A stretch of DNA of 6,620 nucleotides from an uncultured Candidatus Planktophila sp. (GCA_937975715.1 CALJUA010000103.1:1-6620), one strand, 5' to 3'. Counted from the stretch's first letter, positions 1-5,778 are shown. Notes: generated by a model not told the origin, from the sequence alone. Program-made: numbers and translations.

Positions 1-200
1 GATTGGTAAATGTTGTAGATCAACAGATTGTCATAGCGAACAAACTTACTCCAAAAGAGAAGGAAAGTACGATATTTCATGAATTGATCCATATAGCATT
101 ACCTAGATTAGCCGAAAAAGATGTATTAGAACTAGAGACACATTTATTCCCTGTACTATATTCCAAGGGACTTAGATTTCGTAAAAAGAAGGAAAGTTAA
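1..200 (+). CDS. HExxH zinc peptidase-like protein, C-terminal fragment (5' end outside window)
   Basis: The reading frame is open from the left edge and ends at TAA 198-200. The first complete codon is a TTG at position 3, which is probably internal rather than the start. The 65 visible residues contain HELIH (residues 26-30), the zinc-binding and catalytic HExxH signature, preceded by a hydrophobic/Thr stretch (STIF) as in ImmA/IrrE-like peptidases. Glu43 or Glu45 downstream could be the third zinc ligand. The C-terminus is basic (RFRKKKES). Phages often carry small HExxH proteins of this sort, some acting on repressors, many uncharacterised. The TAA overlaps the next ATG by one base, so the two genes are translationally linked. 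The motif is clear, but family and substrate cannot be assigned from a fragment. Confidence 0.6.
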   Translation, partial: LVNVVDQQIVIANKLTPKEKESTIFHELIHIALPRLAEKDVLELETHLFPVLYSKGLRFRKKKES

Positions 201-436
201 TGCCAGAAATCATTGTTAAAAACAGCATTGGAGCCCGCGACCGTAAAGGTACTACCGCTAAGGATAATGGCTTTCATTCATTCTCAGTTAAGCCATATTC
301 ACCCACAGATCGGGGAATTAAGGTTGGTCGTGCCGGTGCTCGCGTAATCGCATCCGATAAGCGGGGTGTTGAAGATGCTAGCTCGCGTGAAAAGTATCGT
401 GATAATTACGACAGGATCTTCGGTAAAAAGAAGTGA
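200..436 (+). CDS. small basic hypothetical protein (78 aa)
   Basis: I do not recognise this protein. ATG 200-202 overlaps the previous stop (TAATG), and a purine-rich AAGGAAAG ribosome binding site lies just upstream inside the previous gene. The product is rich in Lys, Arg, Gly, Ser and Asp, has no long hydrophobic segment, and ends in a basic tail (IFGKKK). The middle is glycine- and arginine-rich (VGRAGARVIASDKRG). It may therefore be cytoplasmic and perhaps bind nucleic acid or another phage protein, but that rests on composition only. The stop TGA 434-436 overlaps the next GTG start (GTGA), as at the following junction, which supports it being a real gene in a compact operon. Confidence 0.65.
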   Translation: MPEIIVKNSIGARDRKGTTAKDNGFHSFSVKPYSPTDRGIKVGRAGARVIASDKRGVEDASSREKYRDNYDRIFGKKK

Positions 437-636
437 ATACAAAGCAAATTGAAGAACTAATTCAACGCTTACGAGCCGCCAAAGCTAAGTATTTCTTTAA
501 TCCAGATGAAGGTGAAGATGGTACACTTTGGATTGGTAATCTTGAAGTGATTGAAGTTCTCGATATAGTATTATTACGAACCTACGAATCACAAATTAAA
601 GACTATTTAAAATATAACATGAGAGATCTATTGTGA
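433..636 (+). CDS. small hypothetical protein (67 aa)
   Basis: I do not recognise this protein. The start is GTG 433-435, which shares bases with the upstream stop (GTGA); AAAAAGAA just before it is only a weak ribosome binding site, so coupling to the upstream gene is likely. The sequence suggests an N-terminal amphipathic helix (IEELIQRLRAAKAKYF), an acidic loop (NPDEGEDG), a short strand-like stretch (TLWIGNLEVIEV), and a C-terminal helix (LRTYESQIKDYLKY). There is no signal peptide or transmembrane segment. Its stop TGA 634-636 again overlaps a GTG start, that of the protease gene. It is probably a small cytoplasmic phage protein of unknown role. Confidence 0.6.
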   Translation: MNTKQIEELIQRLRAAKAKYFFNPDEGEDGTLWIGNLEVIEVLDIVLLRTYESQIKDYLKYNMRDLL

Positions 637-2222
637 ATGAAAAAACAGCACGGGTAATTGGATTAAGCATTGTTGCTTTGATCATTATTTTATGGGCATC
701 GTATGTACTTGCATCAACGGTAGTCCTTCCTCCAGCCGATATTTTTATCGACCAAGCGGATGTTGTAGCACGAGGTAAAGTAGCTAGTATCACATCATTT
801 AAAACAGACGATGGTTTACGAACCTTAATTGATATTGATGTAGACGAACAAATTAAAGGCGTTACTGGAAAGCGTCTTCAAATTCGTGAAATCGGCGGCA
901 AGGTAGGAAATGAGATCCTTTGGATTTCTGGTTCACCAGAATATAAAGTTGGTGATAAGGTTACAGTCCTTCTGAAGCGTCAACCTGATGGTTCATTACG
1001 AACCCATCTATTGGATAACGGACGTATCCCTGTACAACCCGCTGGCACCGCAAATGCATTATTTGGTCGTCAACTGACATATAAGGAAGTTGTAGATATC
1101 AAGATCGATGCTCGTAAGAACGAACTAAAGTCAGCACCACAACCGCTCGCCTTGGGGTTGATGGTGCAGCCAGCCCCGCTCTCTGGTCCAGCAGAGAGTT
1201 TGACGGAGTTTCGGTTTATGACCGATCCTCCGTCTCGCTGGCTGAATAATCCAGTTGCAGTCTATGGTGATCCTGCTGGAGACGTTAAGTACGGTCCTGT
1301 AGAATCACAACGTTCGGTTAAAGATGCAACTGAATCATGGTCCAGTGCAGGTAATGTCACGTTTCAATATACTGGTGACACACCGGCTGTTGGTTACACT
1401 TGCGTACCGGATAAACTTCTAGTTCAATTTCGTGATGTAAAGAACGATATTGAAGATCCGAATCAATGCAGTGGTGTACTCGCAATTGGTGGCTTCTGTG
1501 GTGGCGCCATTATAAATGGTAAGTATAAGATTACCGGTGGTGCAGTAGTATTCAATAATGGTTGGGAAGGTTGTTCATTCTGGAATCCTGACAACATTAC
1601 TGAAGTAATGACACATGAATTTGGTCATGCAATTGGTCTTTCACATTCTGCAGAAAGCGGACAACCAACAACTCAATACACACAAGATGCCACAATGTAT
1701 TTTTCCGCCCATTTCGATGGACGGAGGAACGGATTAAAAGATTATGATAGAGGAGCAGTCGCCGCCTTATACGGACCAAACCAAGGAATCCCAACCCCAA
1801 CAAGAACCCCACAACCAACCCCGAGTCCTACCCTTGTACCTACACCAATGCCAACTTCAACGCCAACTCCAATCCCGTCGCCTACGACGACTGCGACGAG
1901 CCCGTTCTATGAAGTTTCGTCACTCCTCATGAGTGTAAATAACGGTGCCGCTTCAATTAAGTTAGTCGTTGATAGCGAACCAGTTGAGAAGGCAAAACCA
2001 CAACTGATTCTTTATAGCAATGATTCCAAGAAAGCTGTTTTACTTTCTAGCGTTAGTAATGTACAATTCGTAAAGAATCAATTGACCTTCAGTGCGAGCA
2101 CTGTTCCAACAGGATTCATTACAAAAAATACTTCTGTAGCGGTGATCACTGGATCACGGATTGCATTGGTTGATCTGATTTGTTCGCGTAAGCCAAATAC
2201 AAACATCTATAATTGTCAGTAA
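633..2222 (+). CDS. matrixin-like zinc metalloprotease, exported or membrane-anchored (529 aa)
   Basis: A metzincin (M10/matrixin-type) endopeptidase. HEFGHAIGLSH at residues 328-338 is the extended HExxHxxGxxH zinc site: three His ligands and catalytic Glu329. About 17 residues later, DATMYFSAHFDG supplies the Met-turn (Met355), and the domain closes with the typical ALYG. Residues 8-26 form a hydrophobic signal peptide or anchor. Residues 29-135 resemble the strand-rich domain often found ahead of bacterial matrixins (ADVVARGKV...VGDKVTVLL). A Pro/Thr linker (387-424) joins the catalytic domain to a C-terminal domain of about 105 residues ending with Cys517 and Cys528, perhaps a surface-binding module. 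The GTG start overlaps the upstream stop (GTGA). Such linkers and domain order are typical of secreted bacterial proteases and unusual as phage cargo, suggesting capture from a bacterium. The substrate is unknown. No cysteine-switch propeptide motif is evident. Confidence 0.88.
   Translation: MNEKTARVIGLSIVALIIILWASYVLASTVVLPPADIFIDQADVVARGKVASITSFKTDDGLRTLIDIDVDEQIKGVTGKRLQIREIGGKVGNEILWISGSPEYKVGDKVTVLLKRQPDGSLRTHLLDNGRIPVQPAGTANALFGRQLTYKEVVDIKIDARKNELKSAPQPLALGLMVQPAPLSGPAESLTEFRFMTDPPSRWLNNPVAVYGDPAGDVKYGPVESQRSVKDATESWSSAGNVTFQYTGDTPAVGYTCVPDKLLVQFRDVKNDIEDPNQCSGVLAIGGFCGGAIINGKYKITGGAVVFNNGWEGCSFWNPDNITEVMTHEFGHAIGLSHSAESGQPTTQYTQDATMYFSAHFDGRRNGLKDYDRGAVAALYGPNQGIPTPTRTPQPTPSPTLVPTPMPTSTPTPIPSPTTTATSPFYEVSSLLMSVNNGAASIKLVVDSEPVEKAKPQLILYSNDSKKAVLLSSVSNVQFVKNQLTFSASTVPTGFITKNTSVAVITGSRIALVDLICSRKPNTNIYNCQ
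1791..1904 (+). repeat. low-complexity Pro/Thr-rich linker coding repeat
   Basis: Residues 387-424 of the protease consist almost wholly of Pro, Thr and Ser in PT/PTP units with occasional Arg, Gln, Met, Val and Ile. The DNA is C-rich, with degenerate CCAAC and ACCCC units. Linkers like this separate independently folding modules in secreted bacterial enzymes and are often glycosylated, which here is only a possibility. Confidence 0.8.
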
Positions 2223-2229
2223 GGATAAT

Positions 2230-2793
2230 ATGAAATTGAATAGAATTGAGGAATGCGTTCGTGAGTTTCATGAGAAGTTCGGTGCCGATATCGGTGATCA
2301 AAATCTTCCACGATTCCAGAATGCTCAGCTACGTAAGAATCTATTAACTGAAGAATATCAAGAATTTCTACATGCAGTTGATTGGGGTAACTTCGATGAA
2401 GCTGTGCATGAGGCAATTGATATTCTTTACGTTACTGTAGGAGCACTAATTGCATGGGGTATCAAGGATATTGATGACTATGTAGAAGAAGTTCATGCAG
2501 CGAATATGCGTAAAGCTGGCGGCAAAACTCGCGAAGACGGTAAGATTCTCAAGCCGGATGGATGGAAGAAGGCTGAGATTGGAATGATGATTCGTATGCA
2601 GCCGACTCGTCTTGCGAAGAAGGAACAAAAGACAGAAGATGTTCCTGTAATTGATTTTGATCAACCTCATCTTAACACACCGATTGTATCTGAGATCATT
2701 AGACCAGAAGAGACATCATTAAATGTGGAAGTATCTACGGAAGAAACTAAGAAAACAGGAGGAAAGCGTGGCCGTCCTACAAGAAATAATTAA
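2230..2793 (+). CDS. MazG-like NTP pyrophosphohydrolase with AT-hook-like C-terminal tail (187 aa)
   Basis: Residues 1-112 match the all-alpha MazG / phosphoribosyl-ATP pyrophosphohydrolase superfamily: EEYQE (Glu42, Glu45) and EAID (Glu61, Asp64) give the ExxE...ExxD magnesium-binding pattern, followed by ILYVTVGALIAWG, EVHAANMRK, and the DGKILKPDGW element common in phage members. These enzymes hydrolyse (d)NTPs to NMP and pyrophosphate and may adjust nucleotide pools or alarmones during infection. Residues 113-187 are an added, charged, probably disordered tail ending in KRGRPTR (179-185), which matches the GRP core of an AT-hook that binds the DNA minor groove. The ATG is preceded by AAGGA seven bases after the protease stop. 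The 3' end overlaps the next gene. The enzyme class is well supported; the tail's function is inferred. Confidence 0.85.
   Translation: MKLNRIEECVREFHEKFGADIGDQNLPRFQNAQLRKNLLTEEYQEFLHAVDWGNFDEAVHEAIDILYVTVGALIAWGIKDIDDYVEEVHAANMRKAGGKTREDGKILKPDGWKKAEIGMMIRMQPTRLAKKEQKTEDVPVIDFDQPHLNTPIVSEIIRPEETSLNVEVSTEETKKTGGKRGRPTRNN
2757..2762 (+). promoter_or_regulatory. strong ribosome binding site fixing the start of the coiled-coil gene
   Basis: AGGAGG lies five bases before GTG 2768, inside the end of the MazG-like gene. It argues for a GTG start at 2768 rather than the longer in-frame possibility at 2723, which has no comparable site. The same bases encode the Gly-Gly of the AT-hook-like tail. 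Confidence 0.75.
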
Positions 2794-3049
2794 AGAAATT
2801 CAACAGTTAGAAGCGGATCGAGATACTGCAGAACTAAATTATATCCGAGAATTTAACAAGGCAGGTGAAGTAAAGAACGTTGCTCGGCGACTTCAAACAC
2901 GAATTCGTATTCTGGAAGAGCAAACCGAAAAAGCAAAACAAGGACCAATTCGAGGTGGATTCTGGGTCGCTCTGGATGAAGTGATCAATACCTTAAAAGA
3001 AATTGATGAGGTTCTGAAAGACGAACCACCTCCGGTTATTGATGAATAA
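2768..3049 (+). CDS. small coiled-coil hypothetical protein (93 aa)
   Basis: No family recognised. The GTG start at 2768 is chosen because of the AGGAGG five bases upstream. It overlaps the end of the MazG-like gene by 26 bases in another frame. The product is almost entirely helical and charged: residues about 1-55 have heptad-like hydrophobic spacing (LQEIIKEIQQLEADRD, ARRLQTRIRILEEQ), consistent with a coiled coil. A glycine-rich turn (GPIRGGFW) follows, then a second amphipathic helix (ALDEVINTLKEIDEVL) and an acidic, Pro-rich tail (DEPPPVIDE). There is no signal or membrane segment. It is the last convincing gene of the left operon, with an intrinsic terminator starting eight bases after its TAA. 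It is possibly an oligomeric partner or small structural protein. Confidence 0.7.
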   Translation: MAVLQEIIKEIQQLEADRDTAELNYIREFNKAGEVKNVARRLQTRIRILEEQTEKAKQGPIRGGFWVALDEVINTLKEIDEVLKDEPPPVIDE

Positions 3050-3326
3050 TAAGATTAACCCCGTCTATATGGCGGGGTTTCTTATTTTTAGCATTATTGG
3101 TTGGGTTTTATTACTCATACTAAGTGCTTATATTATGTCTTACATTATTGTCCTGATTACAGGATGTATAATGTTTTCTCCTCTGTGGTTTTTCTATACT
3201 CTACTTTTAATCTCGTGTATAATGTATGCTGTTACTCCGCAAGCAATCATGTCAGTGGGATTCGTTGAAAGACTCATCATTTTGAGCGGCATAGCGACTT
3301 TGTGCTATGTCACCACTTTACTTTGA
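3042..3326 (+). CDS. possible small polytopic membrane protein (94 aa); doubtful
   Basis: An open frame of strongly hydrophobic residues: roughly residues 10-31, 33-63 (long enough for one or two spans) and 75-94 could be membrane segments. Possible starts are ATG 3042 (overlapping the upstream stop by eight bases, so reinitiation is conceivable), TTG 3039 and ATG 3069; none has a Shine-Dalgarno sequence. The first codons lie inside a strong intrinsic terminator (3057-3089), so most operon transcripts should end before the gene is read. T-rich intergenic DNA easily produces hydrophobic frames by chance. In its favour, the frame stays open for 285 bases. Phage holins and small membrane proteins look similar, but no family is recognised. 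It is about as likely to be non-coding as a real gene. Confidence 0.4.
   Translation: MNNKINPVYMAGFLIFSIIGWVLLLILSAYIMSYIIVLITGCIMFSPLWFFYTLLLISCIMYAVTPQAIMSVGFVERLIILSGIATLCYVTTLL
3057..3089 (+). terminator. intrinsic terminator of the left operon
   Basis: AACCCCGTC (3057-3065) pairs with GGCGGGGTT (3071-3079) across a TATAT loop. The nine-pair stem has one G-T wobble, and TCTTATTTTT follows. It starts eight bases after the coiled-coil gene's stop, a classic operon end. Confidence 0.85.
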
Positions 3327-3350
3327 CAACAGCATTACTACCCTACACAT
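3323..3350 (+). promoter_or_regulatory. weak promoter candidate for the sulfatase gene
   Basis: TTGACA (3323-3328) matches the bacterial -35 consensus exactly, but the best -10 candidate, TACACA (3344-3349), is poor and only 15 bases away. The upstream terminator means the sulfatase needs its own promoter. Two TATAAT boxes (3167-3172 and 3218-3223) are alternatives, though neither has a good -35 at normal spacing. Confidence 0.25.
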
Positions 3351-3353
3351 CAC

Positions 3354-3358
3354 GGAGG
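3354..3358 (+). promoter_or_regulatory. ribosome binding site fixing the sulfatase start
   Basis: GGAGG followed by AAACG and ATG 3364. This selects ATG 3364 over the longer in-frame ATG at 3307. The shorter protein begins directly with a proper signal peptide. Confidence 0.85.
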
Positions 3359-3363
3359 AAACG

Positions 3364-4620
3364 ATGAAGCATCTACTCATCAGCTTGATTCTTGTTCTGG
3401 TTCCACAGTTGAGCTTGGCAGCAAAGCCGAACATCCTTGTGGTCGTCGCTGACGATCTGGATTGGGCTACATACAACGCCACGCCCGGTCTGTCGAATAT
3501 TGCCGCACAAGGTATGACATTCAATGCAATTACGTCAACACCTTTGTGTGGACCAAGCCGTGCATCTATGCTTACTGGTAAGTATACACATAATCACGGT
3601 ATTAAAGGAAACTCTAGAGAAAAGTATAATGATACTTGGTACACCAATATCATTGGTAATACCTTTGGAGATTGGTGTAAAGCTAGTGGTTATCATACTG
3701 TAATGGTTGGAAAGTATGCAAATCCGTTTGATAAATACAATCATACGGGTTGGCAATCGTGGATTCCAACAGATGGTAGAGACGAACCATTAGTTGAAAA
3801 CGGAATCTTTTGGCATGATAAAATGGTTAACAATGCCATTAATGATATCAATGCCAATTCTGATAAACCAACTGTTGTATGGTATAGTTCGACCATTCCT
3901 CATGGTCCGCTTATTCCGTCACCTACATACTTTGGTTCAATGTCTGGCTTGACGGCTCCACAAGGACCGTCGTTCAATGAATTTGATATCTCCGACAAAG
4001 TTGGAGACGCCAAGTTGCTGCCTCTACTCACTGCTGATGACATTGCACTCATCAATCGAAGATTTCGACTTCGTGCGGAGATGATGCGCTCGGTTGTGGA
4101 TGCGATACAGCAGTTTACCACGGCAATGAGTAACCGTCCATTGTATATCATCTTTGTTTCTGATAATGGATACCTTCAAGGCGCACATAGATTCCTACAA
4201 GGAAAGGGACAGCCATACGAGGAATCTGTTCGTGTACCAATGTTTATTATTGGTCCCGGTGTACAAGCAGGCACAACATCACCTGCATTAGTGTACGTTG
4301 CAGATATTGCACCCACAGTTGGTCAGCTTTGTGAAGCTACCGTACCACAGGTGGACGCAAAAGCTCTAAATCCCCTCTTGACAAATCCGACGATTCCTTG
4401 GCGAAATCGCGCACTTCTGGAACATGGATGGAAGGGTATTCTAACACCTACGCGGAAGCTCATTCGCTTTGAAAACGGTGGCTATGAGCTTTATCGGTTC
4501 GGTACAGACCCGTTTGAGATGCAGAGCGTGAACGCCACGGTTCCCTCACTGGAAACGTATCTGAATCGCTTGCTTACCTGTACCGGTGCAGAATGTTGGA
4601 GCATCGAGACAGAATTTTAA
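3364..4620 (+). CDS. secreted Cys-type sulfatase, S1 / formylglycine family (418 aa)
   Basis: An alkaline-phosphatase-superfamily sulfatase, expected to remove sulfate esters from a carbohydrate or other organic sulfate. Residues 1-20 are a signal peptide (KH, hydrophobic core, LSLAAKP), so the enzyme is exported. ADDLD (Asp30, Asp31) and SDNG (Asp267, Asn268) are the metal ligands. LCGPSRASMLTGKY holds the CxPSR motif, with Cys62 to be converted to formylglycine, Arg66 and Lys73. Other likely active-site residues are Lys117 (VGKY), His180 (IPHGP), His275 and Lys281 (GAHR...GKG), then YEESVRVPMFIIGPG. The wording around the motif (TGKYTHNHG, GYHTVMVGKY) recalls the N-acetylglucosamine-6-sulfatase/SULF branch. 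Length is near the low end for the family but the core is complete. Activity requires a formylglycine-generating enzyme, not seen here and presumably from the host. GC content varies sharply along the gene. Sulfatases are rare phage cargo. Confidence 0.92.
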   Translation: MKHLLISLILVLVPQLSLAAKPNILVVVADDLDWATYNATPGLSNIAAQGMTFNAITSTPLCGPSRASMLTGKYTHNHGIKGNSREKYNDTWYTNIIGNTFGDWCKASGYHTVMVGKYANPFDKYNHTGWQSWIPTDGRDEPLVENGIFWHDKMVNNAINDINANSDKPTVVWYSSTIPHGPLIPSPTYFGSMSGLTAPQGPSFNEFDISDKVGDAKLLPLLTADDIALINRRFRLRAEMMRSVVDAIQQFTTAMSNRPLYIIFVSDNGYLQGAHRFLQGKGQPYEESVRVPMFIIGPGVQAGTTSPALVYVADIAPTVGQLCEATVPQVDAKALNPLLTNPTIPWRNRALLEHGWKGILTPTRKLIRFENGGYELYRFGTDPFEMQSVNATVPSLETYLNRLLTCTGAECWSIETEF

Positions 4621-4629
4621 GAAATTCTC

Positions 4630-4658
4630 TTGACAGGTGATTCGATACGATCTAGATA
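4630..4658 (+). promoter_or_regulatory. promoter candidate for the GC-rich gene
   Basis: A perfect -35 TTGACA (4630-4635) is followed after 17 bases by TAGATA (4653-4658), an imperfect -10; GATAAC (4655-4660) is an alternative at 19 bases. It sits ten bases after the sulfatase stop and would give a leader of about 60 bases that begins close to two hairpins. Confidence 0.45.
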
Positions 4659-4670
4659 ACGATTCATCAA

Positions 4671-4708
4671 GGCGAATGGTTCGCCACACAGTTTGCCCAT
4701 GTCGGGCA
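4671..4708 (+). promoter_or_regulatory. two small hairpins in the leader of the GC-rich gene
   Basis: GGCGAA-tgg-TTCGCC (4671-4685) is a perfect six-pair stem, and TGCCC-atgtc-GGGCA (4694-4708) a perfect five-pair stem. Both lie between the promoter candidate and the ribosome binding site AGGAG (4710-4714). The first would be close to the predicted RNA 5' end, where such hairpins often protect messages from decay. The role is inferred. Confidence 0.5.
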
Positions 4709-4722
4709 TAGGAGAAGGGGAA

Positions 4723-5214
4723 ATGGCTCGCAATCGGAATCGGATGAAGGACACGGAGACTGCAGAGCGCGTGGAGAGCGCAGAAACGGAGACGAACGTG
4801 GATCAGGAGCAGGACGAGAAGAACAGTGTCAGTGATGTTGTGATGGGTATCAAGGAGCGCATCGAGGCCGCGAATGCCGCGAAGGAAGCGGAGGAGCAGG
4901 CTTTGAATGCGGAGATCGAGAAGCGCGAGCAGGAGCTTGATGAGCTTTATGCTCTGCGTGGCTACGGTCGTGAGGGTCGTAAGGGCACGCGCCGGATCGC
5001 TGCGAAGCGTGAGGGTGTGACGGGTGCCGACCGCATCGATTGGGACGAGAAGCTTACTCGTCTGCCGAAGGTCTTCACCGTCGAGGATATGCTGAAGGAC
5101 TCGCAGATTGCCGCGAAGGGCAAGGTCCAGTGCTACCCGGCGGTTGGTCGCTGGCTCAAGGGTAACAAGGTCACGCAGCTTGAGCGTGGCAAGTGGCGGA
5201 AGAAGGCAGCGTAA
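4723..5214 (+). CDS. GC-rich gene for a coiled-coil, basic, possibly DNA-binding protein (163 aa)
   Basis: No named family recognised. ATG 4723 follows AGGAGAAGGGGAA, a good ribosome binding site; the longer TTG form at 4693 would start inside a leader hairpin. Residues 1-34 are charged and probably disordered. Residues 36-79 are a strong Ala/Glu/Lys coiled coil (IKERIEAANAAKEAEEQA). Residues 80-97 form a basic hinge (GREGRKGTRRIAAKR). Residues 115-161 (KVFTVEDMLKDSQ...VGRWLKGNKVTQLERGKW) have the rhythm of a small helix-turn-helix with a C-terminal hairpin. An oligomeric DNA-binding protein or regulator is a reasonable guess. GC is about 62-65% in sampled stretches, against 35-45% in neighbouring genes, with heavy use of GAG, AAG, CGC/CGT and GCG. 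It has its own promoter candidate and terminator, so it looks like an independently acquired or highly expressed unit. Confidence 0.82.
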   Translation: MARNRNRMKDTETAERVESAETETNVDQEQDEKNSVSDVVMGIKERIEAANAAKEAEEQALNAEIEKREQELDELYALRGYGREGRKGTRRIAAKREGVTGADRIDWDEKLTRLPKVFTVEDMLKDSQIAAKGKVQCYPAVGRWLKGNKVTQLERGKWRKKAA

Positions 5215-5235
5215 AGTCTGCCTCTTTCCAAGATC

Positions 5236-5269
5236 AAGGGATTCTGGTATCATCCAGAATCCCTTTTTC
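5236..5269 (+). terminator. perfect intrinsic terminator of the GC-rich gene
   Basis: AAGGGATTCTGG (5236-5247) and CCAGAATCCCTT (5254-5265) form a perfect 12-pair stem around TATCAT. The T-run begins in the last stem bases (5264-5268) and continues as CTTT. It lies about 20 bases after the stop codon, and little readthrough is expected. Confidence 0.92.
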
Positions 5270-5313
5270 TTTATGTAGCGATTAACGAAAAACTAAACAA
5301 AGAGGATAACAAG

Positions 5314-5520
5314 GTGAAACGCATATACTTTGATTATAACGATGAACTATACGATAATCATTTCCAGATCGTTAAAAGAACCATGGAAGATATCATTAAG
5401 ACTGGTGGTTTAGCGATTGGTGAGAAAGCTTTATTCTATGATCCGCAAATAGATTGGAGAGATGAGAACGAGGGTTGTCTTTATTGGGACGGTTCGAAAT
5501 TAGTCATCAAGCTAGGCTAA
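5314..5520 (+). CDS. small acidic hypothetical protein (68 aa)
   Basis: I do not recognise this protein. GTG 5314 is preceded by AGAGG at eight bases. The product is soluble-looking and rich in Asp, Tyr and Trp: MKRIYFDYNDELYDNHF, a helix (VKRTMEDIIKTG), and a beta-like end (CLYWDGSKLVIKLG). There are no membrane segments. Codon use is AT-rich again, in sharp contrast to the gene just upstream. Its TAA shares a base with the ATG of the next small gene (TAATG), so it probably heads a three-gene cluster. No convincing promoter is seen between the preceding terminator and its start; it may depend on a divergent phage promoter or readthrough. Confidence 0.65.
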   Translation: MKRIYFDYNDELYDNHFQIVKRTMEDIIKTGGLAIGEKALFYDPQIDWRDENEGCLYWDGSKLVIKLG

Positions 5521-5651
5521 TGAATTTGATTTTATTATTCACGTTCTGTATCTTGTCTATCTTCTTTAATATAGCAATGTTTGTATATATGGACGATAGA
5601 ATTCATCGTATAGAGAAGTATTTAAAGTTAGATAAGGAAATATATGATTGA
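5520..5651 (+). CDS. single-span membrane miniprotein (43 aa)
   Basis: ATG 5520 overlaps the previous stop (TAATG). Residues 2-23 (starting NLILLFTFCILSIFF) form one membrane segment, followed by a charged helix (MDDRIHRIEKYLKLDKE) that should face the cytoplasm or periplasm. Its TGA (5649-5651) overlaps the next ATG (5644) by eight bases. The chained overlaps and the membrane-plus-charged-helix layout support a real gene. Phage accessory membrane peptides, some linked to lysis or superinfection exclusion, have this shape, but nothing in the sequence identifies the role. It could also be a chance hydrophobic frame in AT-rich DNA. Confidence 0.5.
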   Translation: MNLILLFTFCILSIFFNIAMFVYMDDRIHRIEKYLKLDKEIYD

Positions 5652-5778
5652 AGGACTTATAATTGGTATGGTAATTATTTCATATTTCGGTATGGAAGCT
5701 GCACATCAACGTCTAGATGCACTTGATAAACATCTTAATGTAAACAGTAACAAACTCCCTTTGTCAGATGACAAGTGA
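5644..5778 (+). CDS. second small membrane-associated miniprotein (44 aa)
   Basis: ATG 5644 overlaps the end of the preceding miniprotein by eight bases; AAGGAA (5634-5639) is a plausible ribosome binding site. Residues 2-18 (starting IEGLIIGMVIISYFG) are a short hydrophobic segment, followed by an amphipathic helix (MEAAHQRLDALDKHLNVN) and a polar tail (NKLPLSDDK). The plan is the same as that of its upstream neighbour although the sequences are not obviously alike. The two may form a pair in the membrane. No family is recognised. It is the last gene before the structured leader region. Confidence 0.5.
   Translation: MIEGLIIGMVIISYFGMEAAHQRLDALDKHLNVNSNKLPLSDDK

Noticed and set aside
3167..3223. 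Two GTATAATGT boxes 51 bases apart as paired promoters
   Set aside because: Neither has a recognisable -35 at 16-18 bases, and in the doubtful membrane frame both read Cys-Ile-Met at a 17-codon spacing, so the repeat may be coding or chance.
4612..4627. GAATTT-taag-AAATTC hairpin at the sulfatase stop as a terminator
   Set aside because: The stem is short and entirely AT-rich apart from its ends, and no T-run follows; it is unlikely to end transcription.
4546..5253. 235-codon open frame on the - strand
   Set aside because: It lies across the GC-rich + strand gene, where stop codons are scarce in all frames. The product is a low-information Leu/Arg/Thr-rich string without motifs, and it would run over the terminator and the sulfatase end.
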